NCBI GenBank assembly: GCA_910575435.1
Contig: CAJTGI010000002.1
Location: forward strand, 62,001-126,000
DNA: 64,000 bases
Direction of reading: 5' to 3'
Source: Clostridiaceae bacterium
GTDB taxonomy: Bacteria > Bacillota > Clostridia > Lachnospirales > Lachnospiraceae
Shown: piece by piece, positions 8,201-15,891 of the stretch
Numbering within the stretch: the stretch's first letter is position 1
Layout of the letters: each line of letters starts with the position of its first letter
Translations under genes and position numbers: made by a program
The notes under the pieces: model-generated
The model's database searches: none
The model's input: the letters and a program-made list of their open reading frames with translations, nothing else
Told to the model about the DNA's origin: nothing

Positions 8201-8461
8201 ATGATTGAGATTAGACCAGTTTCTGATTTGAGAAATAAATTTACAGAAATAGAGAATGTTGTCAAGGAAGGTGAACCAGTATACCTTACAAAAAATGGAT
8301 ATGGTTCTATGGTTGTGATGAGTATAGAACGGTATGCACAACTGACTGATGATATTGAGGTGATATTGGATGAAGCAGATCGAGCCGCAAGGGAAACGGA
8401 TGTTAGATATACCCATGAGGAAGTTTTTGCAAGGGTGAGGAGGAGTATAAGTGGAAAATGA
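8201..8461 (+). CDS. Phd/YefM-type antitoxin
   Basis: An 86-residue protein of the Phd/YefM family. The N-terminus (EIRPVSDLRNKFTEI) forms the DNA-binding fold, the middle contains the typical VYLTKNGYGSMVVMSIERY, and the acidic C-terminal tail is the toxin-binding part. AAAAGGAG lies upstream. It overlaps the ParE-like toxin start by 11 bases. In such pairs the antitoxin neutralises the toxin and represses the operon (family knowledge). Confidence 0.9.
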   Translation: MIEIRPVSDLRNKFTEIENVVKEGEPVYLTKNGYGSMVVMSIERYAQLTDDIEVILDEADRAARETDVRYTHEEVFARVRRSISGK

Positions 8462-8741
8462 TTATGTACTTAGGTATCTGCCACGTTTTGAGGAGGAATT
8501 GACTGATATAGTAAACTATATCACATATACCTTGAAAAATCCGAGTGCGGCTGAAAATCTAATAGACGATGTAGAAAAAGCAATCATAAAACGTTTGAAT
8601 ACACCATTATCTTATAAACCATGTCGTTCTATTTATGATAGAGAGCATGATTATTATAGAATTTATGTAAAAAACTACGTTGTGTATTATGTTGTTATTG
8701 AAAGTTTTGCTATCCCCCATCCCGTTCTGCACTTCCTATGA
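8451..8741 (+). CDS. ParE/RelE-type toxin with altered C-terminus
   Basis: A 96-residue reading frame beginning with GTG inside the antitoxin gene, preceded by GAGGAG. Residues 1-83 fit the ParE/RelE toxin fold: LPRFEEELTDIVNYI, the helix with ENLIDDVEKAI, and the strands DYYRIYVKNYVVYYVVI. In this family the last strand should continue as something like D-x-MEVRRILYxRRN; here it is replaced by ESFAIPHPVLHFL and a stop. The end therefore looks truncated or recombined near 8698. The toxin may be inactive, since the missing strand carries residues important in the family. Confidence 0.75.
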   Translation: MENDYVLRYLPRFEEELTDIVNYITYTLKNPSAAENLIDDVEKAIIKRLNTPLSYKPCRSIYDREHDYYRIYVKNYVVYYVVIESFAIPHPVLHFL

Positions 8742-8792
8742 ACAAAACAGCACAGGCAGTGATTGCCAATGGCATGAAGAGGAAAAAACCTC

Positions 8793-8821
8793 TTGACACA
8801 TAAATCTTACAGGTGTAATAT
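8793..8821 (+). promoter_or_regulatory. Promoter of the penicillin-binding protein gene with BlaI-type operator
   Basis: TTGACA (8793-8798) and TAATAT (8816-8821) are separated by exactly 17 bases. The spacer and -10 contain TCTTACAGGTGTAAT (8805-8819), a TTAC-N4-GTAA dyad. The same dyad, TCTTACGAGTGTAAT, covers the start region of the BlaI gene (14721-14735). BlaI/MecI repressors bind such short dyads over promoters (family knowledge), so this is the likely repression site. Confidence 0.8.
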
Positions 8822-8855
8822 CATAACATGAGCAATATTTTTTTACTTTCAAATC

Positions 8856-8875
8856 CTACAAAAGTAAGAATTAAG
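8856..8875 (+). promoter_or_regulatory. Second operator-like copy downstream of the PBP promoter
   Basis: CTACAAAAGTAAGAATTAAG lies 35 bases after the -10. It shares GTAAGAATTAAG exactly with the BlaI promoter region read on the minus strand, and half of the TTAC-N4-GTAA dyad. This suggests a second, weaker BlaI contact in the leader. Confidence 0.55.
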
Positions 8876-8925
8876 CAAGGACAATTTGTATTTACATAAA
8901 AAGAAAGAGAGGAATGTGAATTATT

Positions 8926-11058
8926 ATGAAACGGAAAGCCAATGAAAGAAAGAAGAAAAAGATGGTTCGTGTATTTCTTTTGACTATGCTCATTAGCGGA
9001 ACGAGTGCATTAGCCTTGATTTTATTAGCAAATAAATTTATTGGCAAGAGGGAACAGAAAAGTCCGGAACAGATTTTGCAGCAAACCTTGCTTACATATA
9101 TGGATTGTATTTCTGAAAAAAGATACGGGGATATGTATGGGATGTTGGCAAAGGGGAGTGTTAAAAGGATTAGCGAGAAAGACTTTGCCACCCGAAATTC
9201 TGCAATCTATGAGGGTATTGAAATGGAGAATATGATGATAGATATTACCGCTTATGATGGGGAAAATCTAACGGTAAAGTATAATACTTCTTTTGATACA
9301 GTCGCAGGCAATGTAAATTTTGAGAATGAGGCAAGTTTTTTAGAGGAGGATGATGCATACAAGCTGGTATGGAATGATTCTATCATTTTCCCGGAACTTG
9401 GGGCAACTGATAAAGTCAGGGTTTCTACGGCACAGGCAAGGAGAGGGGAAATACTGGACAGGAATGGGAGAATGCTTGCCGGAAAAGGCATTGCATCTTC
9501 TGTTGGAATTATTCCAGGGAAGTTGGCAAATAAAGAGAAAGCGATTAAAAGGATTGCAAAATTACTGGGGATGAAACCAGAAGAGATTGAAAAACAGTTA
9601 TCGGCAAAATGGGTGAAGGATGATTCTTTTGTACCGATAAAAACACTTCCGAAAATAAGAGATATTGAATTGCTTGTGATTGATCCGGATAAAGAAGTGC
9701 TAAAAGAACACGAGCGACAGGAAAAGTTATTGAAGATTAAAGGTGTAACGATTTCGGATACGGAAGTTAGACAGTATCCGTTGAAAGAGGCTGCGGCGCA
9801 TTTGGTAGGTTATGTTCAGAATGTGACGGCAGAAGACTTGGAGGAGCACGCAGGCGAAGGATATGCAAGCAGTAGCGTTATTGGAAAAAACGGGCTGGAG
9901 GGACTATTTGAAAAGGAGTTAAAAGGGAAGAATGGATGCAGGATTTATATTACCGATTCAGAAGGAAGAGAGAAAGAAGAATTAGCCTGTATTACTGTGC
10001 AAAATGGAAAAGATATCAGGTTGACGATTGACGCCGACCTCCAATTATGGCTGTATGAAAGTTTCAAAAAGGATAAAAGCTGTTCTGTTTCTATGAATCC
10101 TTTTACGGGAGAAGTATTAGCCTTAGCCAGCACTCCGTCTTATGACAATAATACTTTTATTATGGGAATGTCTGAAAAGCAGTGGAAGTTATTAAATGAA
10201 GATGACAGGAAACCATTATATAATCGTTTCAGGCAGGTATGGTGTCCCGGCTCTGCCTTTAAGCCGATTACGGCAGCGATTGGATTGCAGTCTGGCGCAA
10301 TTAACCCGGCAGAAGATTTTGGAAGTGAAGGGCTTAGCTGGCAAAAGGATCAGTCATGGGGAACTTATCATGTTACCACACTTCATACATACAAGCCTGT
10401 GGTCTTAGAGAATGCATTGATATATTCGGATAATATTTATTTTGCGAAAGCTGCCTTAAAAATAGGCGCGGGAGAAATGGAAAATGCATTGTCTGGAATA
10501 GGTTTTAATGGAGAGATGCCATTTGAAATAAAAATGGGGGAATCCAGTTATTCCAATACAGAGAATATAAAAGGTGAGATACAGTTGGCAGACAGCGGGT
10601 ATGGTCAGGGGCAGATCTTGGTAAATCCATTGCATATGGCGTGTATTTACACTTCGTTTTGCAATAATGGCGATATGATAAAACCATATTTGCTATATAA
10701 GGATGATGTAAAAGCGGAATATTGGATTTCAGATGCGTTTTCTAAAAAGACTTCCAGGCAAGTGTTGGATGGGTTAATTAAAGTAGTAAATGATCCGCAT
10801 GGCACGGGATATGCGATACATCGCAAGGATTTGACTTTGGCAGGAAAGACAGGAACAGCAGAAATCAAAGCATCGAAAGAGGATACATCTGGAACAGAAT
10901 TAGGCTGGTTTGCTGTGCTTACCCCAAATAAAAATGAGAAGAAACCGATTCTCATTGTGAGTATGGTGGAAGATGTAAAGGAAAGAGGGGGGAGTGGCTA
11001 TGTTATCCGAAAGGACAAACCGGTTTTAGAAAAATGGTTTCATGAAAAAACGGAATGA
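8926..11058 (+). CDS. MecA-like class B penicillin-binding protein
   Basis: A 710-residue membrane-anchored peptidoglycan transpeptidase. An N-terminal anchor (about residues 13-36) is followed by a MecA_N/NTF2-like domain (about 45-150), a dimerisation domain (RRGEILDRNGRMLA from about 170) and the transpeptidase domain. Catalytic motifs are Ser443 in SAFK, Ser501-Asp-Asn503 (SDN) and Lys641 in KTG. A GAGAGG site precedes the ATG. A separately encoded BlaR1 and BlaI and shared operators indicate induction by beta-lactams. The NTF2-like domain groups it with MecA/PBP-like low-affinity proteins, so it may confer reduced beta-lactam susceptibility. That phenotype is inferred, not shown. Confidence 0.9.
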   Translation: MKRKANERKKKKMVRVFLLTMLISGTSALALILLANKFIGKREQKSPEQILQQTLLTYMDCISEKRYGDMYGMLAKGSVKRISEKDFATRNSAIYEGIEMENMMIDITAYDGENLTVKYNTSFDTVAGNVNFENEASFLEEDDAYKLVWNDSIIFPELGATDKVRVSTAQARRGEILDRNGRMLAGKGIASSVGIIPGKLANKEKAIKRIAKLLGMKPEEIEKQLSAKWVKDDSFVPIKTLPKIRDIELLVIDPDKEVLKEHERQEKLLKIKGVTISDTEVRQYPLKEAAAHLVGYVQNVTAEDLEEHAGEGYASSSVIGKNGLEGLFEKELKGKNGCRIYITDSEGREKEELACITVQNGKDIRLTIDADLQLWLYESFKKDKSCSVSMNPFTGEVLALASTPSYDNNTFIMGMSEKQWKLLNEDDRKPLYNRFRQVWCPGSAFKPITAAIGLQSGAINPAEDFGSEGLSWQKDQSWGTYHVTTLHTYKPVVLENALIYSDNIYFAKAALKIGAGEMENALSGIGFNGEMPFEIKMGESSYSNTENIKGEIQLADSGYGQGQILVNPLHMACIYTSFCNNGDMIKPYLLYKDDVKAEYWISDAFSKKTSRQVLDGLIKVVNDPHGTGYAIHRKDLTLAGKTGTAEIKASKEDTSGTELGWFAVLTPNKNEKKPILIVSMVEDVKERGGSGYVIRKDKPVLEKWFHEKTE

Positions 11059-11119
11059 AAAGTGTGAGAAGTATTTTTATCACTATTTGAGCCGCAAAAA
11101 TGCGGCATGGGGGATGAAT

Positions 11120-12400
11120 ATGAAACAGGCTAAGTGTTTTATGATTTGCATACTTATGTGCGGTATGATTTTTTGCTCTTGTAATAAAGAAGATGTTAAC
11201 ACCAAAGAAAAAGAGAATGAAACCGTTCGGGAAACGGAGAAAGAAGTGATAGAAGACACAGCAGAAGGCATAAAACAGGAGGAGGCCGTGGACATTGAAT
11301 CGGAAAAAGGGTATGATTTGCCTGTATCCGATGAGGACAGAGTTGAGGCAGAACAGGATTCTTATCGGTTGATGGCATTGCTTACCGATATTTATAAAAA
11401 TGCAGATAAGGGGGATTCGTCCAATGTTGTTTTGGGTAGTAACACAATGAAGAAAATGACAATGAAAATAAAGGAACAGGGGTATTCTGTAATAAATTCG
11501 GAGGCATATTCCAATATGGAAAACTATAAAGAGGTTGATAGTTTTTTAATAAATGCGGAATTAGGGAAAGAGGGTTCTGTTGTTACTTATAAAGTACATC
11601 CGGATGGGGGAATTGGCAGAGAAAAATATGTTTATGATGGCAAAGACATGTTTCTTTTGGCATCAAATGCTGTGTGGGACGATGACAATAAGCCATGTAT
11701 GACATTTATTTCTTACGCAAGACTAAAGGAATGGAGATATTCGGATAAGGGATGGTTTTGCTATGAAATGTGTGTGCCAGAGTATCCGGAAGTGACGGAA
11801 ATGGTTGATGGGAGCTGCTTAATTCGGATTAAACCAATGAGCAGGAGGAAACGCAAGTTCTCCAAACAATGTGTTCAAGGTTTGGGATATTCAGGGAATA
11901 ATCTTTTATGCTCTAATTGGGATGAAAACCATTTGGAAAAGATAGACTATAACGGACTTTATGAATATTTATATTGGATGAAATATAAGAAAAAATATAA
12001 TAGCAAAAAATATCCGAATGGAATACCAAAAGATAAGTTTGAGAGTCTGATAATGGAATATCTTCCGGTTACTTCTGAGGAAATACAAAAGTATGCTTTT
12101 TTTGATAAAAAGAAAGGGACATATTTGTGGCAAAGGTTGGGTTGTTTTAACTATGCGCCTACTTTTTTTGGAACATCTACGCCGGAAGTGACTAATATAA
12201 AGGATAATCCGAACGGAACGATTACATTGACTGTGGATGCCGTATGTGAAATGGTATTGTGTGATGAGGCAGTAATTACCCATGAGTTAACAGTGCGTTT
12301 CACAGAAGATGGTAGTTTTCAGTATTTGGGCAATAAAATTTTGAATGGGGGCATCGAGGATATACCAGAATATCAATATCGGTTCGTTGATAAAAAGTAG
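11120..12400 (+). CDS. Lipoprotein of unknown function in the beta-lactam cassette
   Basis: A 426-residue predicted lipoprotein. The signal peptide ends in IFCSC, placing the lipid-modified Cys near residue 17, followed by a charged Lys/Glu-rich linker to about residue 75. ATG 11120 is chosen because GGGGGA lies just before it; the in-frame ATG at 11042 has no such site and would put 26 residues before the signal. The body has no recognised catalytic motif. It lies 61 bases after the PBP gene, presumably in the same operon, and converges on blaR1 with its stop one base from that gene's stop. Being co-induced, it may assist the PBP at the membrane surface (inference). Confidence 0.8.
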   Translation: MKQAKCFMICILMCGMIFCSCNKEDVNTKEKENETVRETEKEVIEDTAEGIKQEEAVDIESEKGYDLPVSDEDRVEAEQDSYRLMALLTDIYKNADKGDSSNVVLGSNTMKKMTMKIKEQGYSVINSEAYSNMENYKEVDSFLINAELGKEGSVVTYKVHPDGGIGREKYVYDGKDMFLLASNAVWDDDNKPCMTFISYARLKEWRYSDKGWFCYEMCVPEYPEVTEMVDGSCLIRIKPMSRRKRKFSKQCVQGLGYSGNNLLCSNWDENHLEKIDYNGLYEYLYWMKYKKKYNSKKYPNGIPKDKFESLIMEYLPVTSEEIQKYAFFDKKKGTYLWQRLGCFNYAPTFFGTSTPEVTNIKDNPNGTITLTVDAVCEMVLCDEAVITHELTVRFTEDGSFQYLGNKILNGGIEDIPEYQYRFVDKK

Positions 12401-12401
12401 C

Positions 12402-14219
12402 CTACCTGTTTTGCCTGCTTTTCCATAGTCCCATATCTGATAGAATGGATAGGGAGATTTCGGTTGCCTTACTTCCTGTAGCGTTTGAGCTGCCTTGGAT
12501 ATTTGTGGCAAAATAGTAAAGGCGGGCGGATTTTTCAATATATCCGATAAACCAACCATTTGTATCTTGGCCGTCTACTCTGCCAGTCCCTGTTTTGCCA
12601 GAGAGAGTGCCATCTGGTGTGCTGGCTATGAGAATTGCATCTTTTACAGCATTTATATTGCTATCGAAAAACCCGAAAGTGTTATGATAAAATTTTTTCA
12701 GCAGTTCGACTTGCTCTATGGGAGATATTTTCAAGGAGAAATCAGTCCAGTACAAGTCTGTGTCATTGCTGGTTTGTTGATTCCCATAACCTATATCTTG
12801 CAGATATGATTTTACATTGTCCATTCCTGCTATGTTATCAATATTCTGAAAATACCAGTTAACAGAAGATTGCATTGCCGAACTTAAATCTTGATCGGAT
12901 TCCCAAGCATCGAAAGGATACTCTTCTCCGTTCCATGTCATCTTAGAATATTCTGGTGCAATAATGCCGGATTCCAAACCGAGCAGGGCATCATAAATTT
13001 TATAAGTGGAATTGGGCGTTATTTGCTCTAGGGCAGCATCCTTGTTATAAATTGTCCAAGCATCGTTGTTGGCATCATATAATACAAAGCAGCCTTTGCA
13101 TTTGTTAAAATCAGAACTTAAATCTACATAGGTAATATCTTTGTTTTCTTCATGAAAATCATATCGTTCCTGTCTGCTTGCATAGGTTGGAAGGACAGGT
13201 AAAAGTACAAGAAAGATTGCTATGATTAAAATGTAAGCAAGGCGGCTTTGTATTTTTTGGCGATAATTTTCTTTCCTGTAGTTTGATATATTCAGAATTC
13301 TTTTTTTGATTTGCTTCATATTTCCGCCAATACCTGTAACAAAGGGGAATGGGGAAAAAGAGGAACTATCTCTGGAAATTTTTTCTGCAAAGTTGATTAG
13401 GGTATTGCCATAATTTTCATATTCGGTTTCCCGCAGCATTTGCAGAACAGAAGAATCACAGGCAATTTCACGCTCGCATCTCATTTCTTTCAATGCATAC
13501 CAGACAAAAGGGTTGAACCAGTATAATATTCCGGATATATTGATTAGATAATTTATAATCATGTCTTTATGTTTGAAATGCTGTAATTCATGCAATAACA
13601 TAAATCGCATACCGGTAGCGTTATAATCTGATATTGTATGGATTGGCAGGTAAATACGTGGTTTTAGGAAACCGAAAATAACAGGAGATTTTAGAAATGC
13701 CGTGCTGTAAATTGGAATTTCTAAGTTGATTCCTGTCTCGCTTAAACATTCATAATATAGATTTCTGACTTCGCTATTTTGCAGGGGAAGTGAGGATTTG
13801 ATGATTCCCCGCAAGCGAAATAATGATTTTGCCATTAAAAATATCATCATACAGATTCCAGCAAACCACAAGCAACATAATATATGGCTAATTAATGATG
13901 GCGCCCTATGACTGACTGATACGGCAAAGTCACCAGCTTGCTTTGAAGCGTTAGTAAGGTAGGGGCTGGAAATCTCGTTTGTAACAGGATTCACATGATC
14001 TGAATGAGTGGCAATCAGTGTATTTAACCAGGAAAATATATCAGGTATTCGAAATGGAATAAAAGGAAGTGCTAAAAGCACAAACAAAGCAAAACTGAGA
14101 TGATATTGCATCCGACTGGACAACTTGGTTCTAAATGCTTTTTTCGCAAGGAAAAGGACGCAGATGATGCCGCTGATAAAAATATTACATATAAAAAAAT
14201 ATACTGCGAAGCCAACCAT
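12402..14219 (-). CDS. blaR1: BlaR1/MecR1-type beta-lactam sensor and zinc protease
   Basis: A 605-residue signal transducer. The N-terminal half has several membrane segments and a cytoplasmic M56 metalloprotease with HELQH at residues 210-214. The C-terminal extracellular part is a class D beta-lactamase-like sensor with Ser404 in STYK, SVN (in SSVNWYF) and KTG (in SGKTGTGRVDG). All motifs for acylation and proteolysis are intact. ATG 14219 is preferred to the GTG at 14228 since GAGGTG sits six bases before it. It lies 92 bases downstream of the BlaI gene on the same strand. On binding a beta-lactam it should trigger cleavage of BlaI and derepress both promoters (family knowledge). Confidence 0.93.
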   Translation of the reverse strand: MVGFAVYFFICNIFISGIICVLFLAKKAFRTKLSSRMQYHLSFALFVLLALPFIPFRIPDIFSWLNTLIATHSDHVNPVTNEISSPYLTNASKQAGDFAVSVSHRAPSLISHILCCLWFAGICMMIFLMAKSLFRLRGIIKSSLPLQNSEVRNLYYECLSETGINLEIPIYSTAFLKSPVIFGFLKPRIYLPIHTISDYNATGMRFMLLHELQHFKHKDMIINYLINISGILYWFNPFVWYALKEMRCEREIACDSSVLQMLRETEYENYGNTLINFAEKISRDSSSFSPFPFVTGIGGNMKQIKKRILNISNYRKENYRQKIQSRLAYILIIAIFLVLLPVLPTYASRQERYDFHEENKDITYVDLSSDFNKCKGCFVLYDANNDAWTIYNKDAALEQITPNSTYKIYDALLGLESGIIAPEYSKMTWNGEEYPFDAWESDQDLSSAMQSSVNWYFQNIDNIAGMDNVKSYLQDIGYGNQQTSNDTDLYWTDFSLKISPIEQVELLKKFYHNTFGFFDSNINAVKDAILIASTPDGTLSGKTGTGRVDGQDTNGWFIGYIEKSARLYYFATNIQGSSNATGSKATEISLSILSDMGLWKSRQNR

Positions 14220-14311
14220 TTCTTTCACCTCATTTCTGCAAGTAACGTGGAGTCATAACCGTGGAAAAAATGCACATTTTGCGGGCGTTTCTTCCCCTGT
14301 GAATGGTCTTT

Positions 14312-14701
14312 TCATTCACGCTCTTCTTTATGGAAGCTGGTAGAGAGCAGTGAACGCAGACGATTGATTTCCGCTTCTGATAATCTGTCATTTTCGATAA
14401 ACGAGGATAACATGGTAGTAATGTTTCCTTCAAAAAAGCGATCCAGAAAAGATTTGCTTTCCTGGCCAATGTAGTCACTTTCCTGCACTAAAGGCGTATA
14501 TACAAATACCCGGCTGTCTTTTTCATAAGCAAGCACACCTTTGTTTACCAGACGTTTAATTAAGGTTTGTATGGTTTTAGGGCTCCATGAAGATGACTCT
14601 AATAGTTTTTCTGTTATTTCATTTGTGTTAATTGGTGCATATTTCCATACAATCTTCATTACTTCATATTCTGCCTCGGAAATTTGTGGTAAAGCACTCA
14701 T
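14312..14701 (-). CDS. blaI: BlaI/MecI-type repressor
   Basis: A 129-residue repressor with an N-terminal winged helix (ISEAEYEVMKIVWKYAPINT through SPKTIQTLIKRLVNKG) and a C-terminal dimerisation helix bundle. The length matches the family. AAGGAGG precedes the ATG. It is first in the minus-strand operon with blaR1. Its own promoter carries the TTAC-N4-GTAA dyad found at the PBP promoter, so it should repress itself and the PBP operon. Confidence 0.95.
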   Translation of the reverse strand: MSALPQISEAEYEVMKIVWKYAPINTNEITEKLLESSSWSPKTIQTLIKRLVNKGVLAYEKDSRVFVYTPLVQESDYIGQESKSFLDRFFEGNITTMLSSFIENDRLSEAEINRLRSLLSTSFHKEERE

Positions 14702-14720
14702 TAGTAAGTACCTCCTTAAT

Positions 14721-14770
14721 TCTTACGAGTGTAATATAGATATTATAAGCCGCTGGAGGTAAAATGTCAA
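14721..14770 (-). promoter_or_regulatory. blaI-blaR1 promoter and operator
   Basis: Read on the minus strand, TTGACA (14770-14765) and TATAAT (14747-14742) are separated by 17 bases, a perfect consensus promoter. The dyad TTAC-GAGT-GTAA (14723-14734 on the plus strand) covers the expected transcription start. It matches the operator at 8805-8819 except for the central bases. Confidence 0.85.
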
Positions 14771-14848
14771 ACAAAAGTCTTAACTATGTCCGCAAGTCAG
14801 CGACAGGGCTGACAAACCTTTAAGAAAGGAGAAATGTGTAAAAAATCC

Positions 14849-14877
14849 TTGCTTTGTTATGGAAAAAATGTTATAAT
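14849..14877 (+). promoter_or_regulatory. tRNA-Leu promoter
   Basis: TTGCTT (14849-14854), a 17-base spacer and TATAAT (14872-14877) end 34 bases before the tRNA. Confidence 0.75.
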
Positions 14878-14911
14878 CACAAACTAGTGATGGAAATTAC
14901 TAACTGAATAT

Positions 14912-14993
14912 GCGGATATGGCGGAATTGGCAGACGCGCTAGATTTAGGTTCTAGTGTCAACAGACGTGCAGGTTCAACTCCTGTTATCCGCA
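14912..14993 (+). tRNA. tRNA-Leu(UAG)
   Basis: An 82-base type II tRNA. The acceptor arms GCGGATA/TATCCGC pair fully and the discriminator is A. The D-arm contains TTGGCAGACGCG, the anticodon stem CTAGA/TCTAG encloses TTTAGGT with anticodon TAG, the variable arm is long, and the T-arm contains GGTTCAACTC. The CCA end is not encoded; the CCA-adding enzyme at 29406 would supply it. Confidence 0.97.
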
Positions 14994-14997
14994 CTGT

Positions 14998-15028
14998 AAA
15001 AGCCCTTGTTTTACAAGGGCTTTTCAAT
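14998..15028 (+). terminator. Terminator after tRNA-Leu
   Basis: AAAAGCCCTTG/CAAGGGCTTTT forms an 11-base stem with a five-base loop. The T-run makes it a strong terminator that would work in both directions. Confidence 0.9.
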
Positions 15029-15134
15029 TTCTGCGATATTTTTCATGTTGCATCATTTTGTTTGAAGGATAGCATCTATTATGGCATTCAATTTAAATGG
15101 CATTGTTCCATTTAAGAATATTTTAATGGGAATG

Positions 15135-15692
15135 CTAATAGGCGTCTTGATAAATGATAGCCTCTAACACTTCTTTTGCAGTGTCTTTTCCGGCAAATCG
15201 CTCTACGATGGCGGCGGCAAATTCTATGGTGGTACCGGCCCCCCTGGATGTAATGAAGATATCATCTACGACTACGGGCTGTTTTACATAGACAGCGTCA
15301 GTAAGTTTTTCTGCAAAAGTGGGATAGCAAGTTGCCTTACGCCCCTCAAAAAGTTTTAATTCGTCATAGATGGTGGGAGCGGCACATACTGCCGAGAGCC
15401 ATTTTTTTTGGGAGGCAAATTCCTTGATTTTGTCTGTCAGAGGCTGGCATGCGAGAAGGTTTGGCGTGCCAGGAATGCCCCCCGGCAGGATGATCATGTC
15501 GGCCTCGTCGAAGTCTGCGTCCCGGAAGAGCTTGTCCGCTTTGATGGTGACATTGTGGGAACTGGTTACCTCCAGGGAGTCGGTGATTGATACCATGTCA
15601 ATCGAAATGTGGCTGCGGCGGAGCAAATCTACTACTGTGAGCATTTCTACTTCCTCATAGCCCGGAGCCAAAAAAATCAGTGCTTGTGCCAT
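15135..15692 (-). CDS. DJ-1/PfpI-family protein
   Basis: A 185-residue protein of the DJ-1/ThiJ/PfpI superfamily. It begins MAQALIFLAPGYEEVE, where the Glu is the conserved partner of the nucleophilic elbow Cys in SAVCAAPTI (about residue 104). The DMIILPGGIPG motif is also present. Family members act as deglycases, chaperones or glutamine-amidotransferase-like enzymes; the specific role cannot be assigned. ATG 15692 follows AAGGAG, preferred over the TTG two codons upstream. Confidence 0.88.
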   Translation of the reverse strand: MAQALIFLAPGYEEVEMLTVVDLLRRSHISIDMVSITDSLEVTSSHNVTIKADKLFRDADFDEADMIILPGGIPGTPNLLACQPLTDKIKEFASQKKWLSAVCAAPTIYDELKLFEGRKATCYPTFAEKLTDAVYVKQPVVVDDIFITSRGAGTTIEFAAAIVERFAGKDTAKEVLEAIIYQDAY

Positions 15693-15782
15693 AATCAATC
15701 TCCTTTTTGAATTATTTTAAATAAAGTATAACTCTGATTTGCGAATGCTGTCAACTGCCCAGATTATTCTTTGTCTTTTTCA

Positions 15783-15811
15783 TTGTAAAGTCCGAAGGGA
15801 GATATTATAAT
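15783..15811 (+). promoter_or_regulatory. Probable promoter of the MATE-GH3 operon
   Basis: TTGTAA and TATAAT are separated by 17 bases, about 80 bases before the MATE start codon. Confidence 0.55.
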
Positions 15812-15891
15812 GTATATCAGATATTTACTTTTTTATAGCATTGAGTTGCAGAATATAACAAAAAATTATTGCCTGGGAATGGGGGATTCAG

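Noticed and set aside
8738-8803. 21-codon frame starting at the ParE stop (MNKTAQAVIANG...)
   Set aside because: Overlaps the promoter region of the PBP gene and has no RBS of its own; too short to support, though it may be the remnant of another gene.
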